A DNA stretch of 43,064 nucleotides from Candidatus Dechloromonas phosphorivorans (GTDB lineage: Bacteria > Pseudomonadota > Gammaproteobacteria > Burkholderiales > Rhodocyclaceae): NCBI GenBank assembly GCA_016721185.1, contig JADKIP010000011.1:230001-273064 (forward strand), written 5' to 3'. The notes beneath the pieces were generated by a model, which was not told where the DNA came from, did not search any database, and saw only the letters and a program-made list of their open reading frames with translations. Made by a program: the position numbers and the translations under genes. Each line of letters starts with the position of its first letter. The first letter of the stretch is position 1. This document shows positions 35,567 through 43,064 of the stretch, piece by piece.

Positions 35567-36313
35567 TCAGGAAGCCTGTTGCCAGGCGATCACCACCTGC
35601 CCGGAATGGGCGAGGATGTTCTGATAACAGTCTTGCGCCAGGGGCATGGCGCAGTGAAGCGAAGAGTTGCTGCGTCCCCTCCTGCGCCTGCAGCATCGCG
35701 GGGCCGTGTCGGATAGCAAGGCAGATCTGGATATTGGCCAGCGCATCGGCCAGCAAGCGCCAACCGAGTTCCGGCATTTGTTGGGTCAGCACCACCATCA
35801 TGCTACCCAGCGGTTGCACGATGTTCTTGACCTGCTCAGCGGTTTCGCAGGCCGCCATGGCATGCCACAAAGCGAGGTGGATGCTGCGGCGCAGCTCCGC
35901 CTGAAGTCGATGGCATCCGATTCGACTTCGTCGATCTGCCGGAAATACTGCTGGAAGCGCGCCTCGCCGCGGGCATCCAGCCGGTTGCGCAGAGCGCCGA
36001 TCAGGGCGGACAACTCAGGAATGGCGTTGAGTTTGAAAGCCTGGGTATAAGCCAGACCCCATTGGTCGAGGCCACTGATCAGCAGCGCCAGACGCAGCGC
36101 ACAAGACGGCTCATCGCCCCCAGCCTGGCACCAGTTGAAACAGCGGGCGGTGACCTCGGCGAGCACCGCCTCGCCTTGCGCCGCATCGGCCAGAACAGCC
36201 TGGCGAAAACCCCGGCAAACACATCCTGGACCCATCCGGGCGGCCGGGCGCTGGGTATCGGCATTGGCTGTGGCGGCGAGTTGATCGGCGGGAATATGGG
36301 CAGCTGTCGTCAT
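35567..36313 (-). pseudogene. Unidentified helical protein, frameshifted
   Basis: Two frames join into about 249 residues from ATG 36313 (MTTAAHIPADQLAATANADT). They continue through LIGALRNRLDARGEARFQQY and QIDEVESDAIDF, then ALWHAMAACETAEQVKNIV in the next frame, and end ILAHSGQVVIAWQQAS at TGA 35567. It is mostly alpha-helical, without signal peptide or membrane segments. I do not recognise the family. It lies between the LplT-PlsC gene and ubiA on the same strand. Confidence 0.55.
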
Positions 36314-36397
36314 GGTGGAATGAAAATAGGGAAAACGGGGTGGGATTTTAGCGGGCTGGCGGCGCTTCTGCGTGGCGATCGCGCAGCGCTGGGGAGT

Positions 36398-38317
36398 TCA
36401 GCGTAATGCTGCGGTCGACCGGAAGAAGCGGCCAAAACCATCGCGCTCAATCTCGCCCGAAAACCTTCGATCACGGCGCGCCCCGCAAACACGCACCTGT
36501 TCGCGCAGTTGCGCCGGCGTCACATCCGCCGCCAACGGCAGCCCCCGCTACAATCGACGAAAACGGACCCCGCCGGAACAGGGTTTCGTAGCATAGCCAT
36601 CGACCCGGGAAAAGCTACCCTACGGCCCGGACGATGCCAGCGGCTTGACCGGCACCAGGTTGGCTGCCAGAATCCGGCTGATACCGGCGCGGAAAACCTG
36701 CACCTCGCCATCACGCGTAATACCGCCTTCCGGGAAGATACCGACCAGTTCGCCGTTTTGCAACGCGGTCGCCACCTCGGCGAAGCCTTTTCCATCATCA
36801 CCGGGTCTTCCTTGGCCGAGGCAATCGGAATCGCGCCACAGTGGCGGAAAGATGAGCTGAGGACGGGAATCCGGAAAATCCGGTAATCCATGGCGAAGCG
36901 GATCGGCCGCGGCGAGGCGCCCATGATCACCACCGCGTCAGCAAAACCGGCGCGATTGGCCGCCAGCAGCGCCGGGCCTTCGGTGGGAATATGTTCGATA
37001 CCTTCCGGTGCGCAGCCGATAGACCGCCTTGACCAGCATCCAGGCCATGAAGCGCAGCAAAAACTCCGGCACCAGCCCGTAGATATAGATAGCGACCAGC
37101 GCATTCAGCAACGCAGCCAGACCGAACAGGGCCGGAACAGCCCGGCGCCGAGTGCAGCGGCCGCCCCAACGCACCCACCACCATGAACAGCGCATTGAGA
37201 ATATTGTTGGCAGCAATGATCCGGGCGCGCTGCTCCGGGCGCTGCGAATCTGCACCAGCGCGTAAGCGGCACGATGAAGAAGCCGCCGAAAACACCGAGC
37301 ATCATCAGGTCGAAAGCACTCGCCAGATCGCCGGAATGCTGAGCAACGCCAAGCAACTCGTGCGTGCCGTTACCGACCAGCCCGACCGGCGAGGCGAAAT
37401 AGAGATCAATACCGAACAGCGTCAGGCCAATCGGGCAAAGGCACCAGGCCGATTTCGACATCGCTGCCCGACATCCGCTCGCAGAGCAGCAGACCGAGGC
37501 CGATACCCACCGTGAAAATAGCGGGCAGCAGCGTCACCGTCGCCTCGCCGCACCCAGCACATTCTTGGTATAGGCCGGGAACTGGGCGAGAAAGAGCGCG
37601 CCATTACAGCCAGAACCACGAAATACCGAGAATGGACAAAAACACCGTCCGATTGCTGCGGGCGAGGGTGATGTTGTTCCAGGTTTCGGTAATGGGATTG
37701 GTTGATCTTCAGCCCAGGATCGGGCGCTGGCGCCGGCGGAATATCACGGCTGGTCAGGTAACAGCACCGCGACCAGCAGCCCGCCGACGGCAATCCCACA
37801 TCAGCTGCGCCACCGCGCCGGCAGGCAGACCACCGGCCAGCGTGCCGACCAGAATGGCGACAAACGTACCAGCCTCGATCAGCGCATTGCCGCCGACCAG
37901 TTCATCCGGGTGCAAATGCTGCGGCAAGATGGCGAATTTGACCAGCCCGAACAGCGTGGCCTGCAAGCCGAGCAGAAAAGCGCCGTCATCAGCACGGGCA
38001 GGCTGTGCAGCGAAGCCGGCCGCCGCGACCACCATGATGGCCACTTCCAGCAACTTGGTCAGGCGGGCGATCAGCGCCTTGTCACTTGTCAGCCAACTGC
38101 CCGGCCGTGGCAGAAAACAGGAAAAACAGCAGGATAAAGATGCCCGGCCGCCAGATTAGCCAGCAATTCTGGCGCCAGTGTCGTCCACTGCGCCGACTGA
38201 AAGTCAGCGGCACGATCAGCGCATTCTTGTAGAGATTGTCGTTGAAGGCGCCGAGAAACTGCGTGCCGAAAAGCGGCGCAAAGCGGCGGGTTCTCAGGAG
38301 TCGAATTGACCACTCAT
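36398..38317 (-). pseudogene. LplT-like MFS transporter fused to a PlsC acyltransferase domain, many frameshifts
   Basis: ATG 38317 lies three bases after the aas stop. The N-terminal two-thirds is LplT-like (FGTQFLGAFNDNLYKNALIV after one frame change, and later GLQATLFGLVKFAILPQHLH and DELVGGNALIEAGTFVAILV), a lysophospholipid flippase of the major facilitator type. The C-terminal third is a PlsC-type acyltransferase domain: PEGIEHIPTEGPALLAANRA, GFADAVVIMG, and then a Gly-rich FPEGG-like stretch. The catalytic His of the HX4D motif is replaced: NRAGFAD where NHxxxxD is expected. The 3' end is uncertain (TAG at 36620 or TGA at 36398). Many small indels occur. With aas it would re-acylate lysophospholipids. 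Confidence 0.75.
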
Positions 38318-38319
38318 CG

Positions 38320-40446
38320 TTAAATTCCTTCTGCCAGACGCTTCAGCGTCGCGTAGTCAATCTTGCCGGTACCCAGCAAAGGCAGGAATCCACTCGGTGA
38401 ATCTTGCGCGGCACAGCCAGTTCCGGCACGCCGAGTTCGCGCGCCTTGGCGGCAAGCAGTTCGCGGCTCAGCGCGGCATCGGTGGTGAATAGCACCAGCG
38501 CCTCGCCCTTGCTCGCATCACGGGCTGGCTGGAAGCGGCGTGCATCAAAGCCGGCGAAGCGGCGGTTGCCACTTTTTCGACCACTTCGGGGCTGACCATT
38601 TCGCCAGCAATCTTGGCAAAACGTTTGACCCGACCAACGATCTTGGCGAAGCCTCCGTCATCCAGTTGCACGACATCGCCCGTCTCGTACCAGCCCTCGC
38701 CCAAGACTCGGAAGCCGGCGGCTGCGGCACGCCGGGCTGGTCGGCCTTCAGGTAGCCAGCCATCACATTCGGGCCACGCACATACAGGATGCCGCCTTCG
38801 ATTCCGGGCACCGGCAACAGACGATATTCGATGCCCGGCAGCAGGTTGCTCAACGGTGCCGGTTTTGTAGGCCATTGGGGTGTTGACCGCAAGCACCGGC
38901 GCCGTTTTCGGTCGCGCCGTAGCCCTCAAAGATCCGCACGCCGAATTTCTCGAACCACTGGTTGCGCACGGATTCGGACAATTTTTCGGCGCCAGCGACG
39001 ACATAGCGCAGGCGGTAGAAGTCGTACGGGTTGGCGAACTTGGCGTAGTTGGCGAGGAAGGTCGAGGTACCGAAGAGCACGGTGCAGTTGCGGGGATAGG
39101 CAATTTCCGGAATAACCCGATAGTGCAGCGGCGACGGGTAAAGGAACAGGCTGGCGCCGGTCAGCACCGGCAGCAGGGCGCCGGCGGTGAGGCCGAAGGA
39201 ATGGAAGATGGGCAGCGCATTGAGCACTTTGTCGTCCACCGGAAATCGATCACCGAGCGGATCTGCGCGATATTGGCGAGGATGGCCCGGTGCGGCAGCA
39301 CGACTCCTTCGGCTTGCCTTCGGAGCCGGGGGTAAAGAGCTCCACGGCGGCTTCTTCCGGCGAGGTCGGCAGCTCGAAGGCGCGTGGGAAGTGAATGGCC
39401 CAGAGCATCAGCCACAACTGGTCGCCGAGGCCGATCTGTTCGCGGATATCTTCCAGATAATGCAGTTGCACACCCTGCAGGCCGGCCAACTTGTCGGTCA
39501 GTTTGGCCTGCTCAACGAAGGCGCGCGAGGTGACCACGGTGCGGATTTCAGCGGCATCGCAGGCGGCCTGCATGGCGTCGGTGCCAGCCGAATAGTTGAG
39601 CATGGCCGGCACCCGGTGGCGGGCGCTCATGCCGAAAATCAGGCCCAGCGTCGGGGCCAGATTGGGCAGCAGCAAACCGACCCGTTCGCCCGGCTGCGAG
39701 AGCCGTTCGATCTGGCGACCGAGAGTCGCGCCATTTTCAGCAGGTCGTGTAGGAATACTCGATCTGCCGACGTCTTCCAGCAGCGCCGACGACGGCCGAA
39801 AATCTCGCTCGCATCGCACAGCGCCGAGTACAAAGGTCTGCGCCGGGCGCGAGGCGAAAATCATTTCCTGCATCAGGCGGCGCATCGCCTCGCCGGACTT
39901 ACGGCGGCGCAGTTTGGCGGTGGCGCCTGGGCATTAGGAAATGCCGCTCGGGCAAGACGGTCGGCCGGATTTTCGGGAAAAATTCCTGGGTATTTGCCGG
40001 ACAGACCGCGAAATAACTGCGCGACGGCCCGTCCAGGCGTACCGGGATCACCGTTGCCCGGTCTTGGCGGCAACAAAGCCGGGCCGTCGGCAGACCTTCA
40101 TCAGGCTGCCGGTCGGCGTAATCCGCCCTTCTAGGAAGATCACCACCGGGCGCCCGGATTCGATCAGGCGAATGACCTTTTTCATCGCCATCGGGCTGGT
40201 CGGATCAGCCGCCAGATAGTCGACCTGTGAGCAACGGGCGGAACCAAGTTAATGGCGATGCCGGTATGGACGACGAATACCGGATCAATCGGCAGGAAGA
40301 GGCCGATCAACAGGCCATCGAAGGATTCGTGATTGGCGACAATCAGTAGGCGCGGGGTGCGAAAATCCGCCTGGCGCAACTGAACATCGATGCGAAACAA
40401 CAGGCAGGCCGAGGCCGCGCAACAGCGGCCGCAAAAACTTGCGCAT
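38320..40446 (-). pseudogene. aas: Aas: acyl-ACP synthetase/2-acylglycerophosphoethanolamine acyltransferase, many frameshifts
   Basis: About 709 codons, close to E. coli Aas (719), read across frames. The N-terminal PlsC domain has LLIVANHESF and DGLLIGLFLPIDPVFVVHTG. One residue is missing inside the HX4D motif (HESFD, normally HESFLD), an in-frame loss of three bases. The C-terminal AMP-forming ligase domain has PSSALLEDVGRSSI-like sequence, LFTPGSEGKPK, NALPIFHSFGLTAGALLPVL, EGYGATE, and GWYETGDVVQLDDGGFAKIV, then GRVKRFAKIAGEMVSPE. It ends GTGKIDYATLKRLAEGI at TAA 38320, with AAGGA just before it for the next ATG. Aas followed by LplT is the E. coli gene order. At least ten indels break it as written. 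Confidence 0.85.
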
Positions 40447-40571
40447 CAGGTGTTTTCCTTGGGGTAATCGAGGACGTTGCCAAGTGTGGTTTCGAGGGCA
40501 GCGCGATTGATCAGGAAGCAGACTTCCTTACCGATTTTATCGGCACCAACGCCGCCAAGGGTGACGGTCAA
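40446..40571 (-). CDS. Unidentified 41-codon frame ending at the aas start
   Basis: An open frame from TTG 40571 reads VTLGGVGADKIGKEVCFLIN and ends LGNVLDYPKENT; its TGA overlaps the aas ATG (TGATG). The overlap suggests the end of a real gene whose 5' part is lost or frameshifted. I do not recognise it. Confidence 0.35.
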   Translation of the reverse strand: MTVTLGGVGADKIGKEVCFLINRAALETTLGNVLDYPKENT

Positions 40572-40590
40572 TCATTTGATCGAGCCGGGT

Positions 40591-40659
40591 TCCGGAAAAC
40601 GCCATCCGGTAAACATCGAGTTCTCTCAATTTCTCCGATTTCACAGATAGCATTTTCAT
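40591..40659 (-). pseudogene. N-terminal fragment of a four-helix-bundle protein
   Basis: ATG 40659 begins MKMLSVKSEKLRELDVYRMAF, close to the N-terminus of the four-helix-bundle family linked to 23S rRNA intervening sequences (RELxVYxxAF). Similarity ends after about 23 residues. The rest of the gene (normally about 120 residues) is absent, so this is a truncated remnant or an assembly join. Confidence 0.4.
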
Positions 40660-40858
40660 TTCCCATACATTTATTAGGGTGGAAGCGGCTTCTATAAAAA
40701 CATCAAATTAATAATGGTTGAATCCCTTTCAGGGACGACCTTTATGGCCGATCACGGCGCAACCACTCTGGCATCTTCAAAGGGACGCTCAACCACTAAT
40801 GCTGGGATATGCTTTCATAGCCTGGTTTGTGCGCCGGCATTAACTTTCGTTATTTCCA
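40660..40858. other. Intergenic, no gene seen
   Basis: The stretch lies between the minus-strand fragments and the plus-strand Crp/Fnr-like gene. It should hold the promoter of the regulator, but no clear -35/-10 pair or operator is visible. Confidence 0.3.
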
Positions 40859-41591
40859 TTGGCTAAGACTGAATACACTCCCGAAGAAACTCGATATATC
40901 GAAAAATATAATGGAACTGTGGAGTCTCCAGGTTGCAAGCAAAACCATATTCTCTCAAGACTTCCCGCGCCGGATTATGCGCCCCTGCCCGATCTTCATT
41001 TAGTGGACCTGCCGCTGCAATGGACAATGTCGGAGTCTGGTGACCATATTATTTTTGCACTTTCCCATCTCCGGCATTGTCTCACTGTTTACACACTAGA
41101 AGACGGCTCTTCAAAGCGAAACGGCATTGGTTGGCAACGAAAGTTGGTCGGCATCTCGATTTTCATGGGCGGCGAGAGCAGCCGGGGCATTACCGAGGTG
41201 CAAAGCGCGGGTAAGCCTATCGACTCAGTCGCAAAGTGATGAAGCGCGATTTACCGTTGGGGCGTATGCAATATATCGCTACTTTATTCAGGCGTTGATT
41301 TGTCGGGCGTCGCAAGCGGCTATCTGCCGTCAACATCACTCCCTTCAGCGTAACAGTTGTATCGATCGTTGCTGGTGAAGCTTGGAACAGGTTGAACAGC
41401 AGCAGAGATTGTGATAACGCGAGAGATGATCCGGGGAAATTGGCTGGGCGTCCGCCGCGAGAGCATGTTAAAAATTGCCGGCCTGTTACAAAATAGCCGG
41501 ATTAATCACGCGTAGCCGTGGTCAAATTACCGTAGTCGACCCCGCCAAGCTGGAAGAGCTGGAGGCTTGCGAATGTTATGCGAGAAATTAG
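40859..41591 (+). pseudogene. Crp/Fnr-family transcription regulator, several frameshifts
   Basis: From TTG 40859 the frame reads well to ESSRGITEVQSAG; family-like text before that includes NHILSRLPAPDYAPLPDLHL, LYTLEDGSS-type sequence and KLVGISIFMGGES. Continuing across frames gives QAAICRQHHSLQ, an HTH region (ITREMI, LGVRRE, KIAGLLQNS), RGQITVVDPAKLEELACECY, and a TAG at 41589. This is the cyclic-nucleotide-type sensor fold plus HTH_Crp arrangement, about 240 residues. No cysteines for an Fnr cluster are evident at the N-terminus. At least five indels break it. Target genes are unknown. Confidence 0.7.
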
Positions 41592-42172
41592 TTAAAGCGG
41601 GAACCCGCGCCCGCTACCTGCCAGTCAAATTAAACGTTATGTTTCAGTGCCATGACGCGACGTATTGCCGCCTGAGATTTCTGAGTGGCGCGCTGGTTGT
41701 GCTGAAGTCAAATACAAGCAACTCACTCCTTTTCCGCAGCGCCTGGCCAATCAGTTCAGATTCAGTTCATCATTTTTGTAGTACTTACGTCCCCTTGATA
41801 GGTGGCATCGGTACCAATCATAGTCATTGGATCTGATAAGCCCATCTACGCAGCGAGACAGAACTGCGCCATGAATAGACCCCCTTTATTACCGTCGATG
41901 GCTGCTGCAATTGTTGCATAAGTGCCTCTGGCCAGAATTAACAAATGCATTTCAGTTCCTCTTTGTCACAAAAACAAAAACGGCTTTGAATTTCTCTTCA
42001 CCCAGAGGCCCAGACCCGCCCTGAACCTCGACCATTTTCACCCAGAGGTTTCCTGCTGCGTGGCTTCAACCAGAAAACCATGCCGTAGCCCCGAACCACC
42101 GCCGGCAAAAGATCTTCCATACCACGAGTTGCTGGAGCTGGCGCTAGCCAGGAGGCGTCGACCACCTTCCTC
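41592..42172. other. No supportable gene
   Basis: Short open stretches occur on both strands, for example a minus-strand run reading MHLLILARGTYATIAAAIDG, but none is long or recognisable. It may hold the frameshifted 3' part of the exported protein that starts at 42326. Confidence 0.3.
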
Positions 42173-42326
42173 ATGGGTAAGCCGGATGCGCTTCAACTGA
42201 TTCAGAATCGGCTAGGATGACTTTCTGATTTCAGCCCTTGCGCTACTTTGCTATCTGCCGCCAATGCTGTGCCAGCCATCCACTAGGCCAGTAAACGTAG
42301 CGCAAATCAATTCCTGTCATTTTCAT
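42173..42326 (-). pseudogene. Start of a frameshifted exported protein
   Basis: AGGAGG (42333-42338) precedes ATG 42326. Across two frames the sequence reads MKMTGI, a hydrophobic stretch, then GTALAADSKVAQGLKSE, a plausible signal peptide cut at ALA-AD. A further frame gives KVILADSESVEAHPAYP. The gene downstream of fabI is therefore probably a periplasmic protein, but its family cannot be read. Confidence 0.4.
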
Positions 42327-42411
42327 TTTTACCCTCCTGATAAAGACACCCAGATATGACGCTGAAAAACAAGCCGTAAACTCTCAGCACGCTTATTTGG
42401 CTGTATCGTTA

Positions 42412-43064
42412 CTATATGATATTGCCGCCATCAACATAGATCGTGTTTCCCCGGTCAGGCGTCAGGCATAAGGCGTGGCGAGCGCAGGTAAAGCCGTCAT
42501 GATATCAGCCAGCTCCTGAGCGGCGCCCGTTGGGCGGCCTCATTCAACAACAACTCAGAAAGTCACCAGCCCCAGTACCGCGCAGGTCTTGGGCAGCGCA
42601 AATAGCGTACCCGGATGCCCTGCGGCCCGAGTTCGCCGGCGAGATGGCGACAGAGCGGACTCCGGCGCTGCGCCAGCCCGGCCCCATCACGTTAACAATT
42701 GGGTGAAAAAGCATTGGCACGTAGTAACTCATCCCACCATCAAACCGCCATCAGTCATCAGTACAGCGCCGCCAACAGCTATTACGAATAAAGAATGACT
42801 GAGATATCAATCGCCTGGGCGAACCTGCGGCCGAGCAGTTGAAACAAGCCACCTAAAAATCTTCGCTTAGGGACAAAGGCGATGATGTTTTCAGAATATC
42901 AAGCTTGCCCCATTTTGCGTGCCTCCTCAAACACTGCCTCAAAGCTCGCCCGGCTGGCTGACATCGGGCGGCATGAAAATCCAGCGCCTCCATGGCCTGG
43001 GTGACCGGTTCGACAAAACCTTCGACTTTTTCGTTGAGGTAAGTAATGGCGACATCCGCCTCGA
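42412..43064 (-). pseudogene. fabI: Enoyl-[acyl-carrier-protein] reductase FabI, partial and frameshifted
   Basis: The NADH-dependent enoyl-ACP reductase of fatty-acid synthesis. Read across frames from the right edge: EADVAITYLNEKVEGFVEPV; DVSQPGE and FEEARK; WGKLDIL; the substrate region around MSYY and NVMGP; GIRV/AISP-like text; LLNEAAQRAPL; and the C-terminus TGETIYVDGGNII-like, ending at TAG 42412. About 217 of about 265 residues lie inside the window; the 5' end is outside. Indels occur roughly every 50-100 bases. FabI is usually essential, which argues for poor sequence rather than decay. Confidence 0.82.

Noticed and set aside
33600..43064. Mobile-element or prophage island as the reason for the broken genes
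   Set aside because: No transposase, integrase, terminal repeats or phage genes are seen. The genes are ordinary housekeeping genes in a sensible order, damaged only by small indels.

Overview
The window looks like chromosome from a betaproteobacterium, most likely Rhodocyclales (Dechloromonas/Azonexus-like). The 16S gene, the coaE-zapD-yacG cluster, a Nudix-ThiE fusion, yjcH-actP beside a two-component system, and a CIRCE-controlled groESL operon all fit. The genus is inferred from memory of gene content; no search was run.

Left edge (1-2.1 kb): the start of an rRNA operon on the minus strand (promoter, leader, 16S, tRNA-Ile, first bases of tRNA-Ala; 23S lies outside). The 16S gene is about 200 bases short in its 5' domain. 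2.1-4.7 kb: a solitary amtB with a sigma-54 promoter and two NtrC-type sites, then mltA. 4.7-6.6 kb, plus strand: a DUF815 ATPase and the Nudix-ThiE protein. 6.7-10.2 kb, minus strand: a TonB-dependent receptor and a YncE-like beta-propeller in one operon. 10.5-12.9 kb: yacG, zapD, coaE and a SPOR-domain protein. 13-14.8 kb, plus strand: a DOMON-like protein and a NamZ-type muramidase. 14.9-15.6 kb: a small lipoprotein, a small winged-helix protein and tRNA-Phe. 15.7-20.2 kb: a TctD/TctE-like two-component system next to the acetate permease pair yjcH-actP; both promoter regions carry the same 11-bp-spaced half-sites. 20.3-22.4 kb: groES-groEL. 22.5-28.6 kb: a heme-sensor diguanylate cyclase, a PAS chemoreceptor and dacB. 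28.6-30.2 kb: an iron-sulfur protein, a DUF4870 protein and a GNAT acetyltransferase.

The most interesting locus is 30.2-32.1 kb: a cobalamin riboswitch with its own terminator, a 51-residue peptide gene (cbpA-like) and an overlapping radical SAM/SPASM maturase (cbpB-like). This looks like a vitamin-B12-repressed modified-peptide system. I recall the families only as bioinformatic product names without a characterised product. ubiD follows upstream.

From 33.6 kb to the right end the sequence is full of small indels, yet the genes can still be read by switching frame: a PilZ/YcgR-like protein, ubiA, an unidentified protein, an LplT-PlsC fusion, aas, a Crp/Fnr regulator and fabI. Because ubiA and fabI are normally essential and the indels are mostly one-base losses, often in homopolymers, I favour poor consensus near a contig end over real gene decay. 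Single frameshifts in groL, the iron-sulfur gene and cbpB probably have the same cause.
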